A stretch of 54,213 bases of DNA from Pseudolabrys sp. (lineage in GTDB: Bacteria; Pseudomonadota; Alphaproteobacteria; Rhizobiales; Xanthobacteraceae). Positions within the stretch are counted from its first letter, which is position 1; every line of letters begins with the position of its first letter. A program made the position numbers and the translations under genes. The notes beneath the pieces were generated by a model. The model did not search any database, was not told the origin of the DNA, and saw nothing but the letters and a program-made list of their open reading frames with translations. The stretch covers positions 1-54,213 of the forward strand of contig JADGGK010000014.1 of assembly GCA_019689975.1 (NCBI GenBank), in the 5' to 3' direction. Below, in pieces: positions 15,785 to 25,538 of the stretch.

Positions 15785-16824
15785 GCGCCGATAGCCTTCC
15801 CATGCGCGCGCTCCGGCTGGTCGACAGCCGCACGTTGAGACTGGAGGAGGTGCCCCCGCCGCCGCCTCCCGCCGACGACGAAGTGCAGGTCGCGATCAAG
15901 GCGGTGGCCCTCAACCATCTCGACCTGTGGGGTTATCGCGGCATGGCCTTCGCCAAACGGCGGCTGCCGCTGGTGGTCGGCGTCGAGGCCTCCGGCAGGA
16001 TCGCGGCGCTCGGCGCCCGAGTCGCGGGTCTGAAGCCGAACGACGCGGTCGTCATGTACGGGGCGTTGACCTGCGGTTGCTGCCCCGCCTGCGGGGAGGG
16101 CCGCGACAATCTCTGCGAAAACGTCGGCGGCATCATGGGCTTCCATGTCGACGGCTTTGCCCGCGATCGCGTCAATATGCCCGCGCGGCTGGTGATCCAA
16201 GTGCCGGACGGCGTGAGCCTGCGGGACGCGGCCTGCGCGCCGATCGCCTTCGGCACGGTCGAGCACATGCTGTTCGACAACGCCAGGCTCAGGCCGGGCG
16301 AGACCATTCTGATCCATGCCGGGGGTTCGGGAATTGGCTCCGCCGCGATCAAGATGGCCAAGGCGATCGGCTGCACCGTGATCACCACCGTCGGCGACGA
16401 CGCCAAGGCGGCGAAAGCCAAGGCGATCGGTGCCGATTACGTGATCAACTACAAGAGCGAACGTTTCGAGGGCGTCACGCGCAAGCTTACCGGGAAAAAG
16501 GGTGTCGACGTCGTGTTCGAGCATGTCGGCGGGGAAGGCTTCAACGCATCGCTTTTGTGCCTCAAGCGCGGCGGACGCCTGGTGACCTGCGGATCGACCG
16601 CGGGGCCCACGGCTACCATCAACCTGATGCAGCTTTTCCAGCAGCAGTACAAGATTCTCGCCTCATTCGGCTGCACGCTGCGCAACATTCGCGACAGCCT
16701 GTCGAAAATGGCGAGCGGGATAACCCCGGTCATCGATACCGAAGTGCCGCTGGCGGAGTTCGAAAAAGGCCTGGCACGGCTTGAAAGCCGGCAAGTGTTC
16801 GGCAAGGTCGTCGTTGTTTTCTGA
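15781..16824 (+). CDS. adhXL: AdhXL, zinc-containing MDR-family dehydrogenase/reductase of the VLCFA cluster
   Basis: A 347-residue medium-chain dehydrogenase/reductase. Structural-zinc cysteines are at about 98, 101, 104 and 112 (TCGCCPACGEGRDNLC). The Rossmann nucleotide loop is HAGGSGIGSAA (about 180-190). The catalytic-zinc Cys of classical alcohol dehydrogenases is replaced (NHLDLWGYRG), which suits a reductase acting on acyl chains better than an alcohol dehydrogenase; an enoyl-reductase role in the elongation cycle is inference. The start codon is GTG, overlapping the fabF1XL stop (GTGA). The stop shares one base with the lpxXL ATG (TGATG). Confidence 0.9.
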   Translation: MSADSLPMRALRLVDSRTLRLEEVPPPPPPADDEVQVAIKAVALNHLDLWGYRGMAFAKRRLPLVVGVEASGRIAALGARVAGLKPNDAVVMYGALTCGCCPACGEGRDNLCENVGGIMGFHVDGFARDRVNMPARLVIQVPDGVSLRDAACAPIAFGTVEHMLFDNARLRPGETILIHAGGSGIGSAAIKMAKAIGCTVITTVGDDAKAAKAKAIGADYVINYKSERFEGVTRKLTGKKGVDVVFEHVGGEGFNASLLCLKRGGRLVTCGSTAGPTATINLMQLFQQQYKILASFGCTLRNIRDSLSKMASGITPVIDTEVPLAEFEKGLARLESRQVFGKVVVVF

Positions 16825-17780
16825 TGCGGACCGCGATCAAGCGAGTGGGTCGGCGCCTGCGCCGCCGTCTCAAGAGCGCGGGCGACGCCGTCATCGGCGC
16901 GCTCGCCGTGGGCGCGCTCGAGCTGCTGCGTCGCGCCAATCCCGACCGCATGGCGGATCTTGCCGGCTGGATCATGCGGCGCGTCGGCCCGCTTTTGCCC
17001 GAGCACCGCATCGCGCGCGACAATCTGCGCCACGCGTTTCCGGAGAAGTCCGACCTGGAGATCGCGGCGATTCTCGCCGGGAGCTGGGACAATCTCGGCC
17101 GCATGGCGGCCGAGTTCGCCCACCTCGATCGCCTATGGGACTATGACCCCGAACGTCCCGACGGCGGCCGCTTCGTCATCCCGCAACAGGCGATCGAGCG
17201 TTTCAGGTGTCTTGCCGCCGACGGCAAGCCGGCACTGATCTTCGCGGCGCACCTCGCCAACTGGGAGATGCCGGGGATCTGCGCCGCGACCTACAAGCTC
17301 GACAGCGCGGTGCTCTATCGACGGCCGAACATCCCCCGCATTGCCCGCTGGATCAGCACCACGCGTGGGGCGACGATGGGCGAACTCATCTCCACCGGTC
17401 TCGAGGCGCCGATGAAGCTTGCCGAAGCGCTGCGACGCGGCGCCCATGTGGGCATGCTGGTCGATCAGTATTTCGTGCGCGGGGTGGAGGTGATTTTCTT
17501 CGGCCGGCGCACGCGTGCCAACCCGCTGATCGCCCGGCTCGCGCGCCATTTCGACTGCCCCATCCACGGCGTGCGCATCATCCGCCTTCCCGACCGACGC
17601 TTCACCGCCGAGATCACCGACGCGGTCACGCCGGTGCGCGACGCCGACGGCAAGATCGACGTCGCCGGCACCATGCAGGTGATCACCGGCATCGTCGAAA
17701 GCTGGATCCGCGAGCATCCGGAACAATGGCTCTGGCAGCACCGGCGCTGGCGGCCGGAAGACGAACGCGGCACCCCATAG
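16824..17780 (+). CDS. lpxXL: LpxXL, VLCFA lipid A acyltransferase
   Basis: A 318-residue membrane-associated acyltransferase of the LpxL/HtrB family. The H(x4)E active-site motif is His143 to Glu148 (AAHLANWEM). One amphipathic or membrane-anchoring segment lies near the N-terminus (about 20-55) after a very basic start. By position at the end of the acpXL operon it transfers the very-long acyl chain from AcpXL to lipid A, as known for rhizobial LpxXL. The ATG overlaps the adhXL stop by one base. It ends the operon; a polyamine-binding-protein gene converges on it 74 bp later. Confidence 0.93.
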   Translation: MRTAIKRVGRRLRRRLKSAGDAVIGALAVGALELLRRANPDRMADLAGWIMRRVGPLLPEHRIARDNLRHAFPEKSDLEIAAILAGSWDNLGRMAAEFAHLDRLWDYDPERPDGGRFVIPQQAIERFRCLAADGKPALIFAAHLANWEMPGICAATYKLDSAVLYRRPNIPRIARWISTTRGATMGELISTGLEAPMKLAEALRRGAHVGMLVDQYFVRGVEVIFFGRRTRANPLIARLARHFDCPIHGVRIIRLPDRRFTAEITDAVTPVRDADGKIDVAGTMQVITGIVESWIREHPEQWLWQHRRWRPEDERGTP

Positions 17781-17854
17781 CGGCCCGCGCGGGCAAAGCG
17801 CCAACCGCTTTTCTCGTCCCGCGCCGGGCTTGCGAAGGAAAAAGCAGGCAACGA

Positions 17855-18955
17855 TCAGCGGCCGGTCTTTATCCTCGTCCACAACCGGTTGATCAGACGC
17901 TGCGCCCTCTGGTCGCGCGCATTGACCGTGTATAGGCGTTGCATCGTCGCTTCGTCGGGATAGATGCTGCGGTCGTCCAACACCGCCTTGGCGACGAATT
18001 TCTGGCTCGCCAGATTGCCGTTGGCATAGGAGATGAGATTGGTGTTTTTCGCCGCCACGTCCGGCTCGAGCATGTAGTTGATGAACGCGTAGGCTTCGTC
18101 CACGTGGGGCGCGTCCTTCGGAATGGCGAAATTGTCGAACCACATCTGCGCGCCTTCCTTGGGAATTGCGTAGGCGATGGTGACGCCGTTCCTGGCCTCC
18201 GCCGCCCGTTTCTGGGCCTGCTTGATGTCGCCGGACCATCCCACGACCAGGCAGATTTCTCCGCTCGCCAGCGCATTGAGATATTCGGAGGAATGGAATT
18301 TCCTGACCGAGGGTCGGATCCTGGTCAGCAGCGCCGCGGCCTGCTCGAGGTCGCGCGGATCGACGGAGTTCGGGTCGAGGCCGAGATAGTGCAGCGCCGC
18401 CGGGATGATGTCGTCGGCCGAATCGAGCATATGGACGCCGCAGTCCTTGAACTTGGCGAGCAGTTCGGGCTTGAACACCACGTCCCAGCTATCGATGGTC
18501 GCCTGCGGACCGAGGCGGGCATGCATCGCCTGGACGTTGTAGCCGATGCCGGTCGTGCCCCACATGTAATTGACCGCGTACTGGTTGCCCGGATCATAGG
18601 CGGCAAGCCGTCGCGCGATTTCGGGCCAGACGTTGCGCAGGTTCGGCAGCCTGCTTTTGTCGAGCTTGAGAAAAATCCCGGCTTTGATCTGCCGAGCGAG
18701 GAAATAGGCGGTCGGCACCACCACGTCGTAACCGGATTTGCCGGCGAGGAGCTTGGTTTCGAGCGTCTCGTTCGAGTCGAAGGTGTCGTAGCGTACGCCG
18801 ATCCCCGTCTGCCGGGTAAAGGCGTCGAGGACCGCGGGATCGATATAGTCGGACCAATTGTAGACATTGACCACGCGGCTCTGCGCCGCCGCGGCGGCCG
18901 CGTGCACGAGAGCGATGGCCGCGGAAAGAACCGCGGTCACGATCCTCCGGCTCAT
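17855..18955 (-). CDS. Orphan PotF/PotD-like spermidine/putrescine-binding protein
   Basis: A 366-residue periplasmic solute-binding protein of the polyamine ABC-transporter family, with a signal peptide (about 1-24, AAAAQ cleavage region). The mature start VVNVYNWSDYIDPAVLDAF is the family hallmark, and acidic/aromatic ligand-pocket segments such as YDTFDSNET, DSADDIIPAAL and VGWSGD follow. PotF length fits. No potG/H/I permease or ATPase gene is in the window, so it must serve a transporter encoded elsewhere or act in sensing. The frame is open to 19012; the ATG at 18955 starts the signal peptide. It lies 17 bp after the rhodanese stop and may be cotranscribed with it. Confidence 0.9.
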   Translation of the reverse strand: MSRRIVTAVLSAAIALVHAAAAAAQSRVVNVYNWSDYIDPAVLDAFTRQTGIGVRYDTFDSNETLETKLLAGKSGYDVVVPTAYFLARQIKAGIFLKLDKSRLPNLRNVWPEIARRLAAYDPGNQYAVNYMWGTTGIGYNVQAMHARLGPQATIDSWDVVFKPELLAKFKDCGVHMLDSADDIIPAALHYLGLDPNSVDPRDLEQAAALLTRIRPSVRKFHSSEYLNALASGEICLVVGWSGDIKQAQKRAAEARNGVTIAYAIPKEGAQMWFDNFAIPKDAPHVDEAYAFINYMLEPDVAAKNTNLISYANGNLASQKFVAKAVLDDRSIYPDEATMQRLYTVNARDQRAQRLINRLWTRIKTGR

Positions 18956-18972
18956 GACGACTCTGGACAAGC

Positions 18973-19317
18973 TCAGCTTCCGGATTTGGTGGGAAATCCC
19001 GCCTGCTTCCACGCGATGATGCCGCCGGCCAGATGGCTCTTGTAAGGGAAGCCGCGGTCCTGAGCCGCGAGCGAGGCGGTGACCGAGCGACGTCCGGAAC
19101 GGCAGGCGAAGACCACCTGCCGGCCCTGCGGATCGGGGATCGCGGCGGGATCGAAACAGGACAACGGCATGACCACCGCGTCGGGGTAGCTCTCCGCCGC
19201 GGTTTCGTCGAGCTCGCGCACGTCGACGAGCAGCATGCGGCCGGCGCGCAGTCCCTCCGCAACCTGCTGCGGGGTGAGATTTTCGACTTCGTGGGCGCGC
19301 GAGGTCTCGTCAGCCAT
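18973..19317 (-). CDS. Single-domain rhodanese-like sulfurtransferase
   Basis: A 114-residue single rhodanese domain. The active-site loop is ACRSGRRS with Cys72, in the usual CxxGxR-type form. The opening LTPQQVAEGLRAG and LLVDVRE strand are typical. No signal peptide, so it is cytoplasmic. It would carry a persulfide on Cys72 for sulfur transfer or cyanide/thiol handling; the partner is unknown. The chosen ATG (19317) begins MADETS; a second ATG five codons upstream is also possible. It lies between the kup genes upstream and the polyamine-binding-protein gene downstream, all on one strand. Confidence 0.9.
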   Translation of the reverse strand: MADETSRAHEVENLTPQQVAEGLRAGRMLLVDVRELDETAAESYPDAVVMPLSCFDPAAIPDPQGRQVVFACRSGRRSVTASLAAQDRGFPYKSHLAGGIIAWKQAGFPTKSGS

Positions 19318-19377
19318 GATGCAGCCTGCCACGAGCGCGCTATTTAGCGCGACGCGAGACGATTTGCACCGCTTTTC

Positions 19378-19407
19378 TTACAGCGCCACTTCTTACAGCG
19401 CCACCTG
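19378..19407. repeat. 15-bp tandem duplication at the end of kup copy 1
   Basis: TCTTACAGCGCCACT is followed at once by TCTTACAGCGCCACC. The downstream copy holds the gene's stop codon (TAA on the minus strand), so the last codons and stop of the gene are duplicated beyond its end. A recent small slippage event; the protein is not affected. Confidence 0.7.
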
Positions 19408-21315
19408 GGTGCCGACCTCGACCACCCGCCCCGTGGGGATCTGGAAATAATCGGTGGCGTCGTTGGCGGCCCGGGTGAGCGCGATGAACAGCCGCTCCTG
19501 CCAGCGCGGCATGTCGGATTTGGCCGCCGGCCTGAGCGATCGCCGCGACAGAAAGAACGACGTCGACATGATGTCGAACTGCCAACCGAGCTTGCGCGCG
19601 ACGGCCAGCGCCTTCGGCACGTTGGGCGTCTCCATGAATCCGAACCGCAAGACGACGCGGGAGAAGGTCTTGCCGACGGGCTCCATGCGGACCCGCGCGC
19701 CGTTGTCGACCCGCGGCGTGTCGGCGGTCTCGATGGTAAGTATGACGTTGTGTTCGTGCAGCACCTTGTAATGCTTGAGGCTGTGCAGCAACGCCGTCGG
19801 AGCGAAACCGGGATCGCTGGTAAGAAAGACCGCGGTGCCCGGAACCCGCTGCGGCGGGCTCTTTTCCAGCTTGGCCACCAGAAATTCGAGCGGGGTCTCC
19901 TGTTTGCGCGTCTTCTCGAACAGCAGCCGGCTGCCGCGCCGCCACGTATACATCACCGTCATCACCACGCCGCCGAGGGCAAGCGGTATCCATCCCCCCT
20001 CCACCACCTTGAGCAGGTTGGCCGCCAGGAAGGCGACGTCGATAAAGAGAAATGGCAGGATCAGCGCCGCGGCGGCGGCGAGCGACCAGCGCCAGACGCG
20101 CCAGACGACGACGAAGGCCATCATCGTCGTGACGACCATGGTGCCGGTGACGGCTATGCCGTATGCGGATGCGAGTGCGCCGGAGGAGCGGAACAAGGCG
20201 ACGAGCAAAAGCACGCCGATGAGCAACAGCGTGTTGACCCGCGGCATGTAGATCTGACCGAACAGCGCCTCGGAGGTATGGCGGATCTCGAGCCGCGGGA
20301 GCAAACCGAGCTGGATCGCCTGCCGCGTCAGCGAATAGGCGCCGGTGATGCAAGCCTGGCTCGCGATCACCGTGGCCACCGTCGCGATCCCCACCATGGG
20401 CAGCAACGCCCAATGCGGGAACAGCAGGAAGAAGGGGTTGGCGATCGCCTTGGGATCGGCGAGCAGCAGCGCGCCCTGCCCGAGATAATTGAGGGTCAAT
20501 GCCGGCAGCGCCACGGTGAGCCAGGCGAAACGGATCGGCCCGCCTCCGAAATGACCGAGGTCGGCATAGAGGGCTTCCGAGCCCGTCACCACCAGGAAGA
20601 CCGCGCCGAGGGTGAACAGCGCGATGAGGCCGTGATGGATGAGGAAGCTCATGCCATACCAGGGATTGAAGGCAAGAAGCACCACCGGATTGCGGCCGAC
20701 ATGCCAGAGGCCCGCAGCCGCAATCGCCGCGAACCAGAGCAGCATCACCGGGCCGAAGAACGCCGCCACCTTTGCCGTGCCGCGCGATTGGACCGAGAAC
20801 AGCGCAATCAGGATCACCACCGTGATCGGCACGACATAGTCGTCGAAGGAAGGGGTCGCGATCTTCAGGCCTTCGACCGCCGACAGGACCGACAGCGCGG
20901 GTGTGATGATGGCGTCGCCATAGAACAAGGCGCCGCTGATGATGCCGAGCAGGATCACGATCCCGCGCCCGCTGTAAAGCACGCGCGAGGCGAGCGCCAT
21001 CAGCGCGAGCGTGCCGCCCTCGCCGTTGTTGTCGGCGCGCAGCAGGATCAGCACGTATTTGGCGGTGACGACGATGAGAAGCGCCCAGATGATCAACGAC
21101 AAAATGCCGAGGATCACCGGTTCGGCGGCTGCGGCCTCGGAGCCGACCGCCGCAAGCACCGACTCGCGCAGCGCATAAAGCGGGCTCGTGCCGATATCGC
21201 CATAGACGACGCCGATGCTGCCGATGGTGAGCGCCCAGAATCCGCTTTTCGCGGGCGTGTCGTTGCCCGGAGCCACAACCGCGCCGGCCGCGCGCGCGGC
21301 CATTCCATGATCCAT
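19393..21315 (-). CDS. kup: Kup family low-affinity potassium transporter (copy 1)
   Basis: A 640-residue K+ uptake permease of the Kup/HAK family, about 12 membrane helices in the first 450 residues followed by a soluble C-terminal domain (about 470-640). Family signatures: [14 protein letters not shown] in the first helix and [11 protein letters not shown] before the third. Kup imports K+ with protons. The ATG at 21315 (MDHGMAAR) is preferred over an upstream one at 21414 because the extra residues look unlike the family. A paralogue lies 290 bp upstream on the same strand; both end in the same [11 protein letters not shown] tail, so the pair arose by tandem duplication. Confidence 0.94.
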   Translation of the reverse strand: MDHGMAARAAGAVVAPGNDTPAKSGFWALTIGSIGVVYGDIGTSPLYALRESVLAAVGSEAAAAEPVILGILSLIIWALLIVVTAKYVLILLRADNNGEGGTLALMALASRVLYSGRGIVILLGIISGALFYGDAIITPALSVLSAVEGLKIATPSFDDYVVPITVVILIALFSVQSRGTAKVAAFFGPVMLLWFAAIAAAGLWHVGRNPVVLLAFNPWYGMSFLIHHGLIALFTLGAVFLVVTGSEALYADLGHFGGGPIRFAWLTVALPALTLNYLGQGALLLADPKAIANPFFLLFPHWALLPMVGIATVATVIASQACITGAYSLTRQAIQLGLLPRLEIRHTSEALFGQIYMPRVNTLLLIGVLLLVALFRSSGALASAYGIAVTGTMVVTTMMAFVVVWRVWRWSLAAAAALILPFLFIDVAFLAANLLKVVEGGWIPLALGGVVMTVMYTWRRGSRLLFEKTRKQETPLEFLVAKLEKSPPQRVPGTAVFLTSDPGFAPTALLHSLKHYKVLHEHNVILTIETADTPRVDNGARVRMEPVGKTFSRVVLRFGFMETPNVPKALAVARKLGWQFDIMSTSFFLSRRSLRPAAKSDMPRWQERLFIALTRAANDATDYFQIPTGRVVEVGTQVAL

Positions 21316-21606
21316 GTCCGATGCCCCGGATGCTGCAACGCAAAACGACCGCGTATATAACGCCTCCGCGGCGCGCCAGCCGCGCATTTTATGCAGGCCA
21401 GCGGCCCCAGCCATGCAGCAGACGCACCCGGGGCGGAAGACAATTATGTTTTTTAGTCAATGGCTTGAATAAGATTCGCGAAACCGAGGCCGCCGCCAAG
21501 CCTGCGCCGGTGCGCCGTCTTCCCGTGCCGCTTGTGCCGCGGGCCCGGGGCGGCCCTGCCCGCATAGCGGCATCATCACCGCTCGCCGCAGCACCTGCCG
21601 CGGCTT

Positions 21607-23520
21607 TCAAACGGCGACCTGGGTTCCGACTTCCACCACCCGACCGGTCGGGATCTGGAAGAAATCGGTGGCATCGCTTGCCGATCGCGCCAGCGCGATG
21701 AACAAGCGGTCTTGCCAACTCGGCATGCCGGAATGCGGCGAGGGCTTGAGCGCCCGTCGCGAGAGGAAGAACGAGGTCGACATGATGTCGAACTGCCATC
21801 CGTGCTTGCGTGCGATGGCGAGCGCTTTGGGCACGTTGGGCTGCTCCATGTAACCGAACTTGAGCGTCACCCGGGTAAAATGTTCCGACAGGGGCGTGAT
21901 CTTGACCCGCTCGTCCTCCGGCACGCGCGGCGTATCGGCGGTGACCACCGTGAGAATCACGTTGTGCTTGTGCAGCACCTTGTTGTGCTTGAGGTTGTGC
22001 AGCAGCGCGGTGGGCGCAAAGGCCGGGTCGCTGGTCAGAAATACGGCGGTGCCGGGCACGATGTGCGGCGGATTCTTTTTTAGGCTGCGAAACAAGGTAT
22101 CGAGCGGCACTTCGGTGCGTCGCGTCTTGTTGGTCAGCAACGTGGTGCCGCGCCGCCAGGTGAGAATGAGCAGCACCATCGTGGCGCCGAACAGGAGCGG
22201 CGCCCATGCACCCTCGAACAGCTTCAGGAAATTGGCGGAAAAGAAGGTCACGTCCACGATGATGAACGGCACGATCAACGCCGAGGTCTTCCACAGCGGC
22301 CAGCGCCAGAGTTTCCAAATAACGACGAAAGCCAGCAGTCCATCGACCACCATGGTGGTCGCAACCGCAATGCCGTAGGCCGATGCCAAGGCACTCGAGG
22401 TGCGGAACATGCCGACCAGCAGCAGCACGCCGATCAAAAGCGCCACGGTCACGCGCGGGATATAGATCTGGCCGACGTGCGAGGCCGAGGTATGCAGTAT
22501 CGCAAGGCGCGGGAGGAGACCGAGCTGGATCGCTTGATGCACCAGGGAATAGGCGCCGGTGATCACCGCCTGACTTGCGATCACCGTCGCGGCGGTCGCC
22601 AGCACGACCATCGGCAGCAGCAGCGAGTCGGGCACGAGCCGATAGAACGGGTTCTCGATCGCCGAAGGATCGGCCAATACCTTGGCGCCCTGGCCGAAAT
22701 AATTGATGAGCAGCGCCGGCAGCACCAGAAACAACCATGCCGTCTGGATCGGCCTGCGACCAAAATGACCGAGATCCGCGTAGAGCGCTTCGCCGCCGGT
22801 GACGACCAGAAAGACGGCACCCAGCGTCACCAGCCCGATGGCGCCGTGCTCGACGAGAAAACCGACGCCATAGAGCGGATTGATCGCTTTGAGCACGCTT
22901 GGATCGTCGCGGATGTGCAACGCGCCGGCCGCCGCGATCGACACGAACCAGACGACCATGATCGGTCCGAACATCGCGGCGACCCTGGCGGTGCCGCGAC
23001 TCTGCGCGGCAAACAGCGCGATCAGGATCAGCACCGCGAGCGGCGCCACGAATTCGGCGAAGGCGGGACTCGCCAGTTTGAGCCCTTCGACGGCGGAGAG
23101 AACGGATATTGCCGGCGTGATCACGCTGTCGCCGAGAAACATGGACGCGCCGACGACGCCGACGATGAACACGTAGGTGGTACGGCGACCGAAAGCGCGG
23201 CTTGCCAAGGCCGTGAGCGAGAGCGTTCCTCCCTCGCCGTTATTGTCGGCACGCAGCAGGATCAGCACATATTTGGCGGTTACCGTGATGATCAGCGCCC
23301 ACACAATGAGCGAGAGCACGCCGAGCACGATCGCGCGCGTCACCTCGTGGCCATTGCTTGCGGCAACCGCCGCTTCGCGGAATGCATAGAGCGGGCTCGT
23401 GCCGATGTCGCCATAGACGACGCCGACACTCGCCAGCGCCAGCATCACCAAGCTGGAGACGGATTGGGCATTCGTTTGGGTTCTGGCCGAAGCCGAGCCC
23501 GCGTTTGCGCCGCCGTTCAT
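21607..23520 (-). CDS. kup: Kup family low-affinity potassium transporter (copy 2)
   Basis: A 637-residue paralogue of the neighbouring Kup. The same signatures are present ([44 protein letters not shown] in the soluble tail), but the two differ throughout, so the duplication is old. The start used is the ATG at 23520 (MNGGANAG); the frame has another ATG at 23583 that would add 21 residues. The 290-bp gap between the two kup genes has room for a separate promoter. Whether the copies are expressed differently cannot be seen. Confidence 0.93.
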   Translation of the reverse strand: MNGGANAGSASARTQTNAQSVSSLVMLALASVGVVYGDIGTSPLYAFREAAVAASNGHEVTRAIVLGVLSLIVWALIITVTAKYVLILLRADNNGEGGTLSLTALASRAFGRRTTYVFIVGVVGASMFLGDSVITPAISVLSAVEGLKLASPAFAEFVAPLAVLILIALFAAQSRGTARVAAMFGPIMVVWFVSIAAAGALHIRDDPSVLKAINPLYGVGFLVEHGAIGLVTLGAVFLVVTGGEALYADLGHFGRRPIQTAWLFLVLPALLINYFGQGAKVLADPSAIENPFYRLVPDSLLLPMVVLATAATVIASQAVITGAYSLVHQAIQLGLLPRLAILHTSASHVGQIYIPRVTVALLIGVLLLVGMFRTSSALASAYGIAVATTMVVDGLLAFVVIWKLWRWPLWKTSALIVPFIIVDVTFFSANFLKLFEGAWAPLLFGATMVLLILTWRRGTTLLTNKTRRTEVPLDTLFRSLKKNPPHIVPGTAVFLTSDPAFAPTALLHNLKHNKVLHKHNVILTVVTADTPRVPEDERVKITPLSEHFTRVTLKFGYMEQPNVPKALAIARKHGWQFDIMSTSFFLSRRALKPSPHSGMPSWQDRLFIALARSASDATDFFQIPTGRVVEVGTQVAV

Positions 23521-23647
23521 TCTGTTTTTTTCGAACCCTGCCCGCAGGCCTGCGATAGCGCGCCTTATATCAAGGTAACGCATGACGCAACACTGCCGTT
23601 TCCTCCCCGCTCGCCGGGCGGCCGAGCGCCCCTCACTCTATGCGATT

Positions 23648-24475
23648 TCAGGGCTTGAAATCAGGGGGGAGCGGCGGCGCCTCGCGCATGAGCGTGATCG
23701 TGACCCGGCGATTGGGCGAGAGCGACGGATTGTCGGGAAACAGCGGATCGGTATCGGCCTTGCCGGCCACCTCGAAAATATGGCTCGACGGCAGTCCCTC
23801 CTCGGCGAGAATCTGCCGCACGGCATTGGCCCGGTCGGCGGACAATTCCCAGGGCCCGTAACCGGGCTTCGGCGGAACGGCGCGCGCCGCCGTATGCCCG
23901 GTGATCGCAATGCGGTAGGGCATGGATTTGAGCGTCGCCGCGATCTTTTGAACGAGAACGCGCGTGCGCGGATACGGTTCTTTGGAACCCTCGGGGAACA
24001 TCGGGCGTCCGTCCTGATCGACGATTTCGATGTTGAGCCCCTGCTTCGTCTCTTCCAGCATGATGTGCTTGGATGCTTCCGCGATCTCCGGCATGTCCTG
24101 CAGGGCCTGCCGCAGGGAAGCGGCGGCAAGCGCGAACTTGCGATCGTCCTTCAACGGGGCGCCGTAGTCGCGTTCGCGGTCGTGCGCGTCGGGAGTCGGC
24201 GTGGCCGAGGAGTCCTTGGGCTCGACATGGGCGGCGTTCTTGAGCCGCGGACGCGTCGGCAGGCCGAGAACCTCGACGATGCCGGAATAGCGGATGCGGT
24301 CCTGCATGCCGAAGGCCTCGCGCATGGAACCGGCGACGATCTGCAGCTTCTGCTGATCCTGCGTCGAAAATGCGACCAGCATCACGAAAAAGCTGACCAG
24401 AAGACCCATCAGATCGGCGAAGGTCACGAACCAGCCGTGACCGCCGGAATGGGCCGCTCCGCGACGTCGCGCCAT
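23648..24475 (-). CDS. motB: MotB-like stator protein with OmpA peptidoglycan-binding domain
   Basis: A 275-residue MotB homologue. A short basic cytoplasmic start is followed by one membrane helix with the proton-channel aspartate Asp21 (TFADLMGLLVSFFVMLVAF). A linker with acidic and proline-rich residues (about 75-110) leads to the OmpA-like domain (about 165-270) with ITGHTA, LSADRANAVRQIL and NRRVTI, which anchors the stator to peptidoglycan. It forms an operon with the motA-like gene upstream (16 bp gap). No flagellar genes are nearby, so the pair may be a motor stator encoded away from the flagellar cluster or a proton-driven envelope device. Confidence 0.9.
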   Translation of the reverse strand: MARRRGAAHSGGHGWFVTFADLMGLLVSFFVMLVAFSTQDQQKLQIVAGSMREAFGMQDRIRYSGIVEVLGLPTRPRLKNAAHVEPKDSSATPTPDAHDRERDYGAPLKDDRKFALAAASLRQALQDMPEIAEASKHIMLEETKQGLNIEIVDQDGRPMFPEGSKEPYPRTRVLVQKIAATLKSMPYRIAITGHTAARAVPPKPGYGPWELSADRANAVRQILAEEGLPSSHIFEVAGKADTDPLFPDNPSLSPNRRVTITLMREAPPLPPDFKP

Positions 24476-24491
24476 CTGAGCCTGCCACCCG

Positions 24492-25298
24492 TTAGGCCGC
24501 CTTGGCCGGCGCCGGCTCGGATTCGGCCGGCGTATCGTCGTCGTCCTCGGCGTGCCGATGTTTTTCCGGCAGATAGGCGAGCAGCATTTCGCGCACCAGC
24601 GTCGGACTCTTTGCCTCGCGGATCATCAGAATGCCGTCGATGATCAAGGTGCGGTTTATCTCCTCATCGACCAGCTTGAGATGCAATTTGTCGGCGATCG
24701 GCAGGCAAAGAATATTGGCGACCGCCGCGCCGTAGAAGGTCGCAAGCAATGCCACCGCCATATACGGTCCGAGCTTGGACGGATCCGTCATGTTGGCGAA
24801 CATCTGCACCATGCCGATGAGCGTGCCGACCATGCCGAAGGCCGGAGCGCAGTCGCCGATGGCGCGAAATATTTTCTGTCCTTCGTCGAGGTGGGTGAGG
24901 AAATTGTCGCGGTCGCGCTCGAGATTGTCGCGGATGAAGGTGGCGTCGTAACCGTCGGCGACGAAGCGGATGCCCTTGGCGAGGAACGGATCCTCGACCT
25001 CGACCTTTTCCAGGCCGATGGGCCCGTGTTTGCGTGCGATCTCGGCGAGGCCGGCAAGCTCGTCCACGAGTTCGCGCTGAGTCATACGACGCAACGTGAA
25101 GGCGAATTTGGCACCCAGCGGGACGCCGTGAAAAATCGACGACAATGGAAAGCGGATCAAGGTTGCGGCGAACGAGCCGCCGAAGATGACGATGCAGGCA
25201 TGCAGATCGAGGAACATCCGCAGGTCGCCGCCCATGAGGATCAGGGTCGTGATCACGACGGCGCCCGCCAGCAGGCCCAAACCGGTTGCAATGTCCAT
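24492..25298 (-). CDS. motA: MotA-like stator protein
   Basis: A 268-residue MotA/PomA homologue with four membrane helices: two near the N-terminus (about 3-22 and 30-52) and two late (about 150-170 and 180-205). A cytoplasmic loop (about 70-145) carries the charged residues that touch FliG in motors. The conserved proline in the third helix region (GDCAPAFGMVGTLIGMV) is present. The C-terminal tail is acidic and Pro/Ala-rich. First gene of the motAB pair; a CtrA-like box lies about 100 bp upstream. Confidence 0.9.
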   Translation of the reverse strand: MDIATGLGLLAGAVVITTLILMGGDLRMFLDLHACIVIFGGSFAATLIRFPLSSIFHGVPLGAKFAFTLRRMTQRELVDELAGLAEIARKHGPIGLEKVEVEDPFLAKGIRFVADGYDATFIRDNLERDRDNFLTHLDEGQKIFRAIGDCAPAFGMVGTLIGMVQMFANMTDPSKLGPYMAVALLATFYGAAVANILCLPIADKLHLKLVDEEINRTLIIDGILMIREAKSPTLVREMLLAYLPEKHRHAEDDDDTPAESEPAPAKAA

Positions 25299-25393
25299 GA
25301 CTTGACCTCGCGAACGACCGCGACTTTATGAAATGGTTCGAAATCGTCGCCGCTCTGCCGACCCTAGACGGACCCCGTTAAGGAGCGGTAAAG

Positions 25394-25409
25394 GCTAACC
25401 GTTGGTTAA
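25394..25409 (-). promoter_or_regulatory. Possible CtrA binding site upstream of motAB
   Basis: On the minus strand TTAA-N7-TTAGC (TTAA at 25409-25406, TTAGC at 25398-25394), one base away from the CtrA consensus TTAA-N7-TTAAC. A further TTAAC half-site lies 3' of it near 25380-25376. CtrA is the master regulator of cell cycle and motility in Alphaproteobacteria. The site is 96 bp before motA, and also 130 bp before mmsA on the other strand. Confidence 0.35.
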
Positions 25410-25538
25410 GCAAAGCCTTCCGGACGGGACCGGCCGGCGCCTTCGCGGCCGCAACGAGGCTGGGGAATGCCGCGGGCCGGGCCGGCGTCCCGCGAGCGGC
25501 GGCCCGCCGGCCGCATCGATAGTGGAGGAAAGCGACCC

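Noticed and set aside
19750-21360. A 536-residue open frame antisense to the first kup gene
   Set aside because: Composition is dominated by Arg, His, Asp, Glu and Gln; it mirrors the hydrophobic Kup helices and carries no domain.
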